Shown piece by piece: positions 34,155 through 42,049 of a DNA stretch of 64,000 bases. Origin of the DNA: Aphodosoma sp045126975 (GTDB lineage: Bacteria > Bacteroidota > Bacteroidia > Bacteroidales > Paludibacteraceae); contig JBGVPL010000028.1 of NCBI GenBank assembly GCA_045126975.1, positions 1 to 64,000 on the forward strand, given 5' to 3'. Made by a program: the position numbers and the translations under genes. The stretch's first letter is position 1, and every line of letters begins with the position of its first letter. The notes under the pieces were generated by a model. That model was not told the origin of the DNA. It saw only the letters and a list, made by a program, of their open reading frames with translations, and made no database searches.

Positions 34155-34674
34155 TTTAACGCAAATTGTCGTAAATTAAACGTAAATAATTATATGAAAG
34201 AAGTTATATATAAAGTAATAGGGTCAGCAATGGAAGTTCATCGTGTGCTTGGTTGGGGATTGTTGGAGGCGGTATATCAAGAGGCCCTTTCTGTTGAATT
34301 ACAAAGGAGGTTTGTAGAACATAAGATTGAGGTAAATTTACCGATTTTTTATAAAGACGTAAAGTTGGAAAAATCTTATAGAATGGATTTACTTGTTGAA
34401 AATGAAATTATAGTTGAATTTAAAGCCGTAGTTGAAATAACAACAGCTCATCGTATGCAATTGTTCAATTATATGCGTCTTACAAAAAAGAAATATGGTA
34501 TATTAATTAATTTTGGAGAATTGAATTTGCATTGTGAAAGATATATTTATGATGATAAAAATAACGAATGTTATTTGGTTGATAGAAATTTAAATAGAGT
34601 TAATTATTAGATATGTTTTTATTGTAAATTATCATATTTTTATTAATGGAAAATTAATGGTAATTAGCGTTAAA
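34155..34674 (+). mobile_element. Candidate repeat-bounded cassette carrying a GxxExxY gene
   Basis: Left arm 34155-34190 (TTTAACGCAAATTGTCGTAA...) is matched in reverse complement by right arm 34642-34674 (...TGGTAATTAGCGTTAAA). The only gene inside is the GxxExxY protein. The same arms without a gene lie at 3503-3580. No target-site duplication was established. Confidence 0.45.
34194..34610 (+). CDS. GxxExxY protein (PD-(D/E)xK superfamily)
   Basis: The 138-residue protein has the family signature G-LLEAVY-QEAL (GxxExxY) at residues 18-30 and a nuclease-like YRMDLLVENEIIVEFKAV (D...ExK). These small proteins are widespread in Bacteroidota and other phyla, often scattered as isolated genes within repeats; no function is established. 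It starts 4 bp after the left inverted-repeat arm and ends 32 bp before the right one. A second, diverged copy lies at 37.18 kb. Confidence 0.87.
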   Translation: MKEVIYKVIGSAMEVHRVLGWGLLEAVYQEALSVELQRRFVEHKIEVNLPIFYKDVKLEKSYRMDLLVENEIIVEFKAVVEITTAHRMQLFNYMRLTKKKYGILINFGELNLHCERYIYDDKNNECYLVDRNLNRVNY

Positions 34675-34683
34675 TATAGTTTT

Positions 34684-35361
34684 ATGAATGAATTGTTGTG
34701 TGATATAAATGCGAGGATGGCTGTGGGTGAGGGGCGCTCATTCATGGTGGAGGAGTATGCTTCGATGAATAGGGTGGAGTTGATGGGCAGATTGGTGTAT
34801 TGTGGGTTTGAGATTGTAGAGGCTACGGACGAGGTGGTGAGTGTGCGAAAGGCGCGTGAGGTGGTGGCGGATGATTGCCCTGAGCGAGATTATGGATGGA
34901 TTGTGAAGTTGCGTCGTGTGGGGAAGGGTGGTCGTAGATTTAATATTTATAAAATACGTACGATGTATCCCTATGCTGAATATTTGCAGAAATGGATGTA
35001 TGAACAGTATAATCTTGACGAAAAGGGTAAGATAGCTAATGATTTTCGTATCACTCCTATTGGTCGCTCGTTGCGTAGGTTGTGGATTGATGAGTTGCCT
35101 AATTTTTGGAATTTGGTGCGTGGCGAGATGAAATTGGTGGGAGTGCGTCCGTTGTCGGAGCATTATTATTCATTATATCGAGAAGAGGTGCAGCAGGCAC
35201 GAATTAAGTATAAGCCAGGGTTGTTGCCACCGTTTTATGCTGATAGACCATCGACATTGGATGAGATACAGGAATCGGAAATGAGATATTTAGAGGCATG
35301 CGATAGAGATGGTGTGAATTGTACTGATTGGCGATATTTTTGGAGAATAGTTTTTAGATAG
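34684..35361 (+). CDS. Undecaprenyl-phosphate sugar phosphotransferase (bacterial sugar transferase family)
   Basis: The 225-residue protein has the catalytic core WIVKLRRVGKGGRRFNIYKIRTMYPYAEYLQ, then DFRITPIGRSLRRLWIDELPNFWNLVRGEMKLVGVRPL and KPGLLPPFYADRP. The family transfers a hexose-1-phosphate to undecaprenyl phosphate. The usual N-terminal membrane anchor is absent, so it is a short version known from Bacteroidota. The start is placed at ATG 34684 because ATG 34657 lies inside the inverted-repeat arm. It is the second initiating transferase of the locus. Confidence 0.83.
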   Translation: MNELLCDINARMAVGEGRSFMVEEYASMNRVELMGRLVYCGFEIVEATDEVVSVRKAREVVADDCPERDYGWIVKLRRVGKGGRRFNIYKIRTMYPYAEYLQKWMYEQYNLDEKGKIANDFRITPIGRSLRRLWIDELPNFWNLVRGEMKLVGVRPLSEHYYSLYREEVQQARIKYKPGLLPPFYADRPSTLDEIQESEMRYLEACDRDGVNCTDWRYFWRIVFR

Positions 35362-35880
35362 TCAACAGCCAACAGTCAACAGCCAACAGTCAACAGTCAA
35401 CGGTCAACAGTCAATAGTCAACAGTCAATAGTCAACAGACAACAGTCAACAGACAATTTAGTTAATTTGAATATATTATGGGAAGAAGTTTTGAAAATTT
35501 GAGGATTTGGATTGAAGCTCGGGCTTTTGTTGTTGAGATTTATTCTTTGATGAAAGATAATCGAGATTTTGGTTTTAAGGATCAAATACAGCGTGCATCT
35601 GTTTCTATTATGAATAATATAGCTGAAGGTTCGGAGTATAATTCAGATGCTTCGTTTATAAAATTTTTGAATATTGCAAAAGGTAGTTGTGCTGAGGTTA
35701 GGAGTATGTTATATTTATTGTTAGATTTAGGTTATTGTTCTAATGAAGAACATGAAAAATTGCAGAATAAGTTATTTTCAATAACATCAGGCATATTTAA
35801 ATTGATAAATTATTTAGACAAAAATAAAAATTAAATCCGGAGGGTCGACTGTTGGCCGTAGACTGTTGACTGTAGACATT
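35361..35880 (+). mobile_element. Candidate cassette: four-helix-bundle gene between inverted heptamer arrays
   Basis: 35361-35459 holds about 14 heptamers of GTCAACA/GCCAACA/GTCAATA type; 35842-35880 holds the reverse-complement form (GACTGTTGGCCGTAGACTGT, then TGACTGTAGAC). The single gene between them is the four-helix-bundle protein. The flanking genes are polysaccharide genes. Confidence 0.5.
35478..35834 (+). CDS. Four-helix-bundle protein (23S rRNA intervening-sequence/Avd-like family)
   Basis: The 118-residue helical protein has the family hallmark LRIWIEARAFVVEIYSL at the N-terminus and SIMNNIAEGSEYNSDASFIKFLNIAKGSCAEVRSMLYLL in the middle. Members were first found in 23S rRNA intervening sequences and are related to the Avd accessory protein of diversity-generating retroelements; no reverse transcriptase is present here. 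It is an isolated gene, starting 18 bp after a long heptamer array. Function unknown; nucleic-acid binding is plausible. Confidence 0.88.
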   Translation: MGRSFENLRIWIEARAFVVEIYSLMKDNRDFGFKDQIQRASVSIMNNIAEGSEYNSDASFIKFLNIAKGSCAEVRSMLYLLLDLGYCSNEEHEKLQNKLFSITSGIFKLINYLDKNKN

Positions 35881-35888
35881 ATATAATC

Positions 35889-37010
35889 ATGAAAAAAATT
35901 GAAATGGTTGACTTGCGTGGTCAATATGAAAAGATAAAATCGGTGGTGGATGCTGGTATTCAAGAGGTGATTGATACTACTCAGTTTGTGAAGGGTGGTA
36001 AGGTGAAGGAGTTTGAACAGCAGTTGGCTAGGTATCTTGATGTGAAACACGTTATTGCGGTGGGTAATGGTACTGATGCGTTGCAGATTGCATTGATGGC
36101 ATTGGGGTTGAAACCTGGTGATGAGGTGATTACTTCGACATTTACTTTCATAGCTACGGCTGAGGTGGTGGCGTTGTTGGGGATAACACCTGTGGTTGTG
36201 GATGTGGATTACGACACGATGTGTGTTACTCCAGAGGCGATTGAGCGTGCGATTACGCCTAAAACTAAAGCTATAGTGCCGGTGCATTTATTTGGTCAAA
36301 ATGCCGATATGGAGGGTATTTTGGCTGTGGCACGTAAGCATAATCTTTTTGTAGTGGAGGATGCGTGTCAGTCGATGGGTTCGAGATATACATTTTCGGA
36401 TGGACGAGTGGCGGCGAGTGGTACGATGGGTAATATTGGGTGTACATCATTCTTTCCTTCGAAAAATCTTGGTTGTTATGGCGATGGGGGTGCGTTGTTC
36501 ACTAATGACGATGAGTTGGCAAACAAGATTCGTGTGATAGCAAATCATGGCATGAAGGTGCGTTATCATCATGATCTGGTGGGTGTGAATAGTCGTTTGG
36601 ATTCGATACAAGCGGCGGTGTTGTTGGCTAAATTACCACACTTGGATGAGTACATTGAGGCGCGTCAGCGTGCGGCTGAGTATTATAACGAGGCGTTTAA
36701 GGGAGATGAGCGATTGTTGATACCAGTGGTAGGTAAGGGCACGACGCATGCGTTTCATCAATATACATTGCGATGTGTGGGAGTGGATAGGGATGAGGTG
36801 CGTGAGCAGTTGGCGGCGAAAGGAGTGCCAGCGATGATATATTATCCGATACCATTGCATCAGCAGAAAGCGTATCAAGATGCGAGATATAAAGCAGGGG
36901 ATTTCCCTGTAGCAGAGCGTTTGGCAAAAGAGGTGTTGAGTTTACCAATGCATACGGAATTATCAAAAGAGCAACTGGAGTATATTGTGGTAAATGTAGT
37001 ACGTAAATAA
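35889..37010 (+). CDS. DegT/DnrJ/EryC1/StrS aminotransferase (WbpE/WlbC-like)
   Basis: The 373-residue PLP enzyme has MVDLRGQYEKIKSVVDAGIQEV, VGNGTDALQIALMALGLKPGDEVIT, VEDACQSMGSRYTF and the Schiff-base Lys in FFPSKNLGCYGDGGAL. The family aminates a keto-sugar nucleotide. With the adjacent WbpB-like oxidoreductase it fits the step 3-keto-UDP-GlcNAcA to UDP-GlcNAc3NA. Only 9 bp separate it from the heptamer array upstream. Confidence 0.88.
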   Translation: MKKIEMVDLRGQYEKIKSVVDAGIQEVIDTTQFVKGGKVKEFEQQLARYLDVKHVIAVGNGTDALQIALMALGLKPGDEVITSTFTFIATAEVVALLGITPVVVDVDYDTMCVTPEAIERAITPKTKAIVPVHLFGQNADMEGILAVARKHNLFVVEDACQSMGSRYTFSDGRVAASGTMGNIGCTSFFPSKNLGCYGDGGALFTNDDELANKIRVIANHGMKVRYHHDLVGVNSRLDSIQAAVLLAKLPHLDEYIEARQRAAEYYNEAFKGDERLLIPVVGKGTTHAFHQYTLRCVGVDRDEVREQLAAKGVPAMIYYPIPLHQQKAYQDARYKAGDFPVAERLAKEVLSLPMHTELSKEQLEYIVVNVVRK

Positions 37011-37017
37011 ATTTTTA

Positions 37018-37672
37018 TCTCCCACAGATAACACAGATTAAAAAGATTTTTTGTTAATAGATAAAATAATTTAAGTAGGGATAAATAAAAGATTTGTAGA
37101 ATTGTCAACTTTTTTAGATTCGCAATTTTTGTTTGTAACAAAAATTAGCTCTATAGATTTACACAGATTTTTAATACATGATGGAAATAAATGATATAAC
37201 ATATAAAATACGTGGAGCTATATTTACTGTGTATAATGCTTTAGGTCCTGGTTTATTGGAGAGTGTATATGAATTGGCTTTGATGCATGAAATGAGTAAA
37301 CTGGGTTTGAAAGTAGAGAGGCAGGTAAAAATAGATGTGTATTATGATGGGGTGTTGTTACCTGCAGATTTAAGGTTGGATATTTTGGTGGAAGATAAAG
37401 TGATTGTTGAGTTAAAATCGGTAGAGTTGATAAAAGATGTTCATCATAAGCAGTTGCTTACATATATGCGATTAGCAAAAAAGAGTGTGGGTATATTGGT
37501 TAATTTTAATACGGATAAAATTGCAGAGTCAATTTATAGAAAAGTATTATAATTTGTTACGAGCGTAGTGAGTAAAAATCTGTGTAAATCTGTAGAGTGA
37601 TTTTGACGAAGTCAAAAGAGCGAATCGAATAAGAAAAGAAAAATCAGAGTTATCTGTGTAATCTGTGGGAGA
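37018..37672 (+). mobile_element. Candidate cassette: GxxExxY gene between nested inverted repeats
   Basis: Outer arms 37018-37040 and 37651-37672 (CTCCCACAGATAACACAG and its inverse) and inner arms 37149-37172 and 37573-37597 (CTCTATAGATTTACACAG and its inverse) are nested around the GxxExxY gene. Between inner and outer arms the sequence is AT-rich without a gene. Confidence 0.55.
37178..37552 (+). CDS. GxxExxY protein (PD-(D/E)xK superfamily)
   Basis: The 124-residue protein has GPGLLESVYELAL (GxxExxY) at residues 22-34 and the nuclease-like DLRLDILVEDKVIVELKSVE (D...ExK), then LLTYMRLAKKSVGILVNF, a strand-helix conserved in the family. Start ATG 37178 or 37181, 6 bp after the inner inverted-repeat arm. 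It separates the aminotransferase from the WbpB-like oxidoreductase, which normally adjoin, so it appears to be a late insertion into that operon. Confidence 0.87.
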   Translation: MMEINDITYKIRGAIFTVYNALGPGLLESVYELALMHEMSKLGLKVERQVKIDVYYDGVLLPADLRLDILVEDKVIVELKSVELIKDVHHKQLLTYMRLAKKSVGILVNFNTDKIAESIYRKVL

Positions 37673-37702
37673 TAAGTAATAAAATAAGTGATAAAATATA
37701 TT

Positions 37703-38668
37703 ATGAAAAATTTTGCATTGATTGGGGCGGCGGGGTATATTGCTCCGCGTCATATGAGAGCGATAAAAGATACTGGTAATCGTCTCTTGGCTGCATACGA
37801 TAAGTTTGATAGTGTGGGAATTATGGATTCATTTTTCCCTGAGGCTGCATTCTTTACCGAGCAGGAGTTGTTTGACCGCCATTGTACGAAATTGCATCGC
37901 ATGGGTAATCCGATTGACTTTGTGAGTATCTGTACACCTAACTATTTGCATGATGCTCACATGCGTTATGGGTTGCGATTAGGAGCGAATGTGATTTGTG
38001 AGAAACCACTTGTGTTGAATCCATGGAATGTGGATGCGTTGCAAGAGGTGGAGCGTGAGACTGGTAAAAAAATCTATACTATTCTTCAACTTCGTCTGCA
38101 TCAATCTATTCGCGATTTGAAAGCGAAGATTGAGGCTGGGCCGAAAGATAAGATTTATGATGTGGATTTGACATATATTACAAGTCGAGGCAATTGGTAT
38201 TATACTAGTTGGAAGGGTGATGCGCATAAGAGTGGTGGTGTGGCAACGAATATAGGTGTGCACTTTTACGATATGTTGCAATGGGTGTTTGGTAGGGTAA
38301 CACGCAATGTGGTGCATGTGTCGTCGCACGACCGTGTGGCTGGATATCTTGAATTAGAGAAGGCACGAGTGCGTTATTTTCTTAGCATAAATGCCAATAA
38401 TTTGCCAGAGAATGCAGTGCAAGGTGAGAAACGCACGTTCCGTACAATAAATATTGACGGTGAGGAGTTTGAGTTCAGCGAAGGATTTACTGAATTGCAT
38501 ACTGAGAGTTATCGTGATATATTGAATGGTGGTGGATTTGGCATAGAAGATGCACGTATGGCTATAAATACAGTGTATGACATCCGTAATGCTGAGCCGA
38601 TAGGTTTGAAAGGAGATTATCATCCATTGGCAAAATTGCCATTAGCGAAACATCCGTTTGGATGGTAG
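37703..38668 (+). CDS. Gfo/Idh/MocA oxidoreductase (UDP-GlcNAcA 3-dehydrogenase, WbpB/WlbA-like)
   Basis: The 321-residue NAD-dependent enzyme has the Rossmann motif LIGAAGYIAPRHMRAIKDTG, DFVSICTPNYLH, the EKP motif VICEKPLVLNPW, and GGVATNIGVHFYDMLQWVFG with the catalytic-region DxxxH pattern. The N-terminus matches WbpB/WlbA proteins that oxidise C3 of UDP-GlcNAcA. Together with the WbpA- and WbpE-like genes this gives three of the four steps towards UDP-GlcNAc(3NAc)A; the acetyltransferase WbpD is not evident. ATG 37703 is chosen over GTG 37688. Confidence 0.87.
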   Translation: MKNFALIGAAGYIAPRHMRAIKDTGNRLLAAYDKFDSVGIMDSFFPEAAFFTEQELFDRHCTKLHRMGNPIDFVSICTPNYLHDAHMRYGLRLGANVICEKPLVLNPWNVDALQEVERETGKKIYTILQLRLHQSIRDLKAKIEAGPKDKIYDVDLTYITSRGNWYYTSWKGDAHKSGGVATNIGVHFYDMLQWVFGRVTRNVVHVSSHDRVAGYLELEKARVRYFLSINANNLPENAVQGEKRTFRTINIDGEEFEFSEGFTELHTESYRDILNGGGFGIEDARMAINTVYDIRNAEPIGLKGDYHPLAKLPLAKHPFGW

Positions 38669-38710
38669 TTTTTATCGTTACTTTTGTGACCAAAAGTAAC
38701 CAAAAGTCTT

Positions 38711-38903
38711 ATGCTGTGCTTAAAAAGCTAAAAAATAGACATAAATCCTACAGCGCTTAAAACTCGGGCAGGCTGCTTGCTTCTTCAAATATTTGTGCTT
38801 GCCCGTAGATTTTACACTTCGATATGAATCAGAGTAACCTCGCCAGAAATCGCTGTTTAACGGATTTATTTCTATTTTTTTGACGCTTTTTAAGGCAAGG
38901 CAC
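38711..38903. repeat. Nested inverted-repeat element (MITE-like), about 190 bp
   Basis: Arm 38711-38756 (TTAAAAAGC...AAAAAATAGACATAAATCC...ACAGCG) pairs with 38851-38903 in reverse complement with a few gaps. Inside is a second hairpin, CGGGCA...TGCCCG, at about 38765-38805. It lies between convergent genes. Upstream at 38679-38700 a further small palindrome TTACTTTTG-TGAC-CAAAAGTAA occurs. No ORF. Confidence 0.6.
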
Positions 38904-38910
38904 AAAATAA

Positions 38911-38945
38911 AGCAGCCCGAATTGAAAAATTCGGGCTGTTTGTGT
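38911..38945. terminator. Bidirectional terminator between convergent genes
   Basis: CAGCCCGAATT-GAAA-AATTCGGGCTG (38913-38938) with A and T flanks; followed by a short heptamer array to 38970. Confidence 0.85.
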
Positions 38946-38972
38946 CTGTAGACTGTAGATTGTTGACAGTTA

Positions 38973-41783
38973 TTATTTAGCTGGCATCATGACGATTTCG
39001 GCTACGTTGCCTTGTTTTACGAGGGCTTTGAGTGTTTTTTGGATTGATTTTGCATTGACTTTTTCGATAGCTTTTTTGTAGTCTTTTGCGTAGTTGATGC
39101 CGTCGTTGTAGTAGCGGTCGAGGATTGTGCCCCACCAGCCGTTGTCTTCCATATCTTCAGCAAGTGTGTTGAGACGGTTTTCTTTTGCTTTTTGGAGGTC
39201 GTCGGCACGTGGACCATTTTCAATGATTTCCATCACCTCTTTGTGGATGATAGACATGAGTTTTTGTTGTTTTTCCGGGTCAGTGTCGAATTGCATGAGA
39301 AGAACAGCTTGTTCGATAGGATCTTCCATTACATAACCTGCGCAGCCGACTCCGTATGAACCACCTTCTTTTTCACGGATGCTTTCGAGGTAACGAGTAC
39401 CAAGGATATCACCGATAATACCCATATTGAGACGATTAGCAAGAGTAGCTTTCATTTTGCCTGAATAAACGATGCGGTTAGAAGCTGTTTTTGTTTCCAT
39501 CTCTTTAGCGAAGTAGTTGTTTACTTTGCCTTGTGGGTAGCGCACGCCATGGTCGGTATATGTTTCGCGTGATTTGTCAGTTTTAAGACCACCCAACCAT
39601 GTGCAGATGATTTGGCGAGTAGCTTCGTCATTAGGGTTGATGTTACCGATGAAAGTTACGAAGAAGTCGGCTGGGTTAGCAAAGCGTTCTTTGTAGATTT
39701 CAATAGCACGTTGTTGATTAGCACGCTTGATAAGGTCGAGGTTGACGATGAGCGTACGTGGGCTATGGCAAGTAGTAGTTTGTTGGATACTATCAGAGAA
39801 CGCTGTTTTAGGGTTTTTGTCGCGAGCAGCTAATTGAGTTTCGAGCATAGAGATAAGAGTTTGGTATGCTTGGTCGTCTTGACGAGGAGCAGTGAAGTAG
39901 AGGTATGTGAGTTGCATCATAGTCTCGAAATCTTTCACTGTAGATGTACCTGAGATGCTTTCGTAATATTCGCTGATGCTTGGTGAGACAGATACATTTT
40001 TGCCAGTAAGAGCTTTTTGGAGGTCAAGAACAGAGAAGTCGCCGATACCGTTGTAAGAGATAACACCATCAGCCATAGCTGCAGAAGGGAGGTCTTCGAG
40101 AGCAACTTTGCTGAGACCACCTTCAGACTCCATGCTCATGTTGATTTCGTCGTTTTTGAATTCAGTAGGTTTGATAACTACTTTGATGCCATTTGATAAA
40201 GTCCACTCAGTAGTGCCGAGGCGTTTGTTGAATTTCTCTTTAACGATAGTGCCAGCTTCAGGAGCATTTTCTACTAATGGGCGGTCGAATGTTTCTTCTA
40301 CAGGAGCTTCGATTTCAGAAGTTTTAATAGCATTGAAGATTTCGAGCACCTCTTCTTGAGTAGGAACGCTCACAATGTCGCTGTTTTCCTTACCAATGTA
40401 GCTGATAATGATGTTGTTGTCAGTGATGTATTGTTGTGCTAATTGGTTGATGAGCGCAACAGGGAGTTGAGGCAATACAGCTTTCACATATTCATATTCG
40501 AATTCGATACCAGGGATAGGTTCGCCATCGAGGTAGTGGCGATAGTATTCTTGTGCATAGCTTTGTGATTGACGAGTGTTACGTTCGTTGTAGTAGCGTT
40601 CAATATTAGCTATATATTCAGTTTTAGCACGTTCGAATTCGGCATTAGTGAAGCCATAGCGTTTGATTTTCTCCACTTGAGTGAACATATCAGCCATAGA
40701 AGCTTTTTCTTTTCCGTCTTTAGGGATAACGATGAATTCGAAAGCATCTGTTTCGCCCATTTGGTTACCGTAGCCACCCATAGCTTGGATGAAGTTTGCA
40801 TTAGGGTTCATAGTGATTTCTTCGATACGGAAAGAAATCATCATGCGGATAAGAGAGTTGACAGTAGAGAGAAGGTAGCCTTGGTCAGTAGCGCGCACTT
40901 CATGAGGGATAGCATTGTGAAGGAATTCGATAGCGAGTTGAGTGAATTGTGCCTCTTTATCTGTATAGATAGCTACATGAGGTGCACCATTTGTTGGGAG
41001 ACTGTAGCGAGGACGTTCGCCACGATTAGTGCGAGCAGGGATTGTAGAGAAGAGGTCAACGATTTTTTTCTCCATTTTGTCAACATCGATATCACCTACG
41101 ACAACGATACATTGGAGGTCTGGACCATACCATAATTCGTAGTAGTCGCGGAGTGCTTGATAAGTGAAGTTGTTGATAACAGCTGTGTCGCCGATTACAT
41201 CGCGTTTAGCATATTGCGAGCCTGGGTATTTTAGTTTGTTACCTTCGCGCCACATACGGCGTTGAGCATTGTTGCCTTGGCGCCATTCTTCGCGGATTAC
41301 GCCACGTTCGTTGTCGATTTCGGCCTCTTGGAGAGAGATAGCGCAAGACCAATCGTGAAGCACGAGGAGTGCGCTGTCGAGAATCTCTTCGCGAGTAGGC
41401 ACGTTAGAGAGGCGATATACGGTTTCGTCAAGTGAAGTGTAAGCATTGATGTTGCTACCGAAGCCAACACCTACAGATTCGAAATAGTTGATGAGGAGTT
41501 TGCCAGGGAAGTGCTCAGTACCATTGAATGCCATGTGTTCGAGGAAGTGAGCGAGACCATTTTGGTGGTCTTCTTCGAGGATTGCACCTACGGCTTGAGC
41601 GATGTGGAATTCACAACGTTCTTTAGGTTGGTTGTTGTAACGGATGTAGTAAGTCAAACCATTTTCGAGGACACCGATACGTACGTTTGTGTCGATAGGG
41701 AGTGGTTGTGGCTGTTGAGCCTTTAGGTTGATGCACAAAGCACAATTTATAATGCAGAGTGCTAAGAGAAATAATTTTTTCAT
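38973..41783 (-). CDS. M16 family zinc peptidase (pitrilysin/PqqL-like), secreted
   Basis: The 936-residue protein has an N-terminal signal peptide (KKLFLLALCIINCALCINLKAQ) and the inverted zinc motif HFLEH (in GLAHFLEHMAFNG, about residue 80), with the downstream Glu helix in NERGVIREEW. Two M16 domain pairs, active then inactive, are expected for this length. It probably acts in the periplasm on peptides. The signal-peptide core is encoded by heptamer repeats (TGCATTA, TAAATTG, TGCTTTG, TGCAT on the minus strand), as in the M6 peptidase gene. Confidence 0.9.
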   Translation of the reverse strand: MKKLFLLALCIINCALCINLKAQQPQPLPIDTNVRIGVLENGLTYYIRYNNQPKERCEFHIAQAVGAILEEDHQNGLAHFLEHMAFNGTEHFPGKLLINYFESVGVGFGSNINAYTSLDETVYRLSNVPTREEILDSALLVLHDWSCAISLQEAEIDNERGVIREEWRQGNNAQRRMWREGNKLKYPGSQYAKRDVIGDTAVINNFTYQALRDYYELWYGPDLQCIVVVGDIDVDKMEKKIVDLFSTIPARTNRGERPRYSLPTNGAPHVAIYTDKEAQFTQLAIEFLHNAIPHEVRATDQGYLLSTVNSLIRMMISFRIEEITMNPNANFIQAMGGYGNQMGETDAFEFIVIPKDGKEKASMADMFTQVEKIKRYGFTNAEFERAKTEYIANIERYYNERNTRQSQSYAQEYYRHYLDGEPIPGIEFEYEYVKAVLPQLPVALINQLAQQYITDNNIIISYIGKENSDIVSVPTQEEVLEIFNAIKTSEIEAPVEETFDRPLVENAPEAGTIVKEKFNKRLGTTEWTLSNGIKVVIKPTEFKNDEINMSMESEGGLSKVALEDLPSAAMADGVISYNGIGDFSVLDLQKALTGKNVSVSPSISEYYESISGTSTVKDFETMMQLTYLYFTAPRQDDQAYQTLISMLETQLAARDKNPKTAFSDSIQQTTTCHSPRTLIVNLDLIKRANQQRAIEIYKERFANPADFFVTFIGNINPNDEATRQIICTWLGGLKTDKSRETYTDHGVRYPQGKVNNYFAKEMETKTASNRIVYSGKMKATLANRLNMGIIGDILGTRYLESIREKEGGSYGVGCAGYVMEDPIEQAVLLMQFDTDPEKQQKLMSIIHKEVMEIIENGPRADDLQKAKENRLNTLAEDMEDNGWWGTILDRYYNDGINYAKDYKKAIEKVNAKSIQKTLKALVKQGNVAEIVMMPAK
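41729..41765 (-). repeat. Heptamer array encoding the signal-peptide core of the M16 peptidase
   Basis: Minus strand reads CTCTGCATTATAAATTGTGC then TTTGTGCATCAACC; translated ALCIINCALCINL. Confidence 0.7.
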
Positions 41784-41873
41784 ATTTTAGATTTTTAGTA
41801 GCGAGTAGAGAGTTGTAAGACAACTCAACTTCTCTTTGTTAATATATTTTATAAATCAATTTATTTTGTAGTG

Positions 41874-41929
41874 CAAAGTAACACAAAAAATCTTGAATGA
41901 CCAAATATTTTTATCGTTTTTCGATAAAA
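41874..41929 (-). promoter_or_regulatory. M16 peptidase promoter with upstream 21-bp dyad
   Basis: On the minus strand: dyad arms TTTTATCG and CGATAAAA (5-base spacer; plus 41909-41929), 3 bp, TTTG (41905-41902), 20 bp, TTACTTTG (41881-41874). The same dyad and spacing occur at 56046-56101. Confidence 0.7.
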
Positions 41930-41951
41930 AATATATTTTTAAGATATTTTA

Positions 41952-41983
41952 ATTGTATAGGTTATAAAAAATGAGTATATTTG
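41952..41983 (+). promoter_or_regulatory. Promoter of the AI-2E permease gene
   Basis: ATTG (41952-41955), a 20-bp spacer and TATATTTG (41976-41983). The transcript leader then contains a heptamer array (41996-42034). Confidence 0.5.
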
Positions 41984-41995
41984 CAAGTTAAAAAA

Positions 41996-42034
41996 GTCAA
42001 CTATCTATAGTCAATAGTCAACAGACTGTAGATT
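41996..42034 (+). repeat. Heptamer array in a leader
   Basis: GTCAACT, ATCTATA, GTCAATA, GTCAACA, GACTGTA, GATTATA. Confidence 0.8.
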
Positions 42035-42049
42035 ATAATAAAGTAGTTT

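Noticed and set aside
35478..35834. Diversity-generating retroelement (Avd-like protein)
   Set aside because: No reverse transcriptase, template repeat or variable repeat was found in the neighbourhood.
38669..38972. Protein-coding gene in the 300-bp gap
   Set aside because: Only short frames are open and the stretch is dominated by inverted repeats and a terminator.
40569..41135. 188-codon plus-strand ORF opposite the M16 peptidase
   Set aside because: It is a shadow of the real minus-strand gene with the HFLEH motif and signal peptide.
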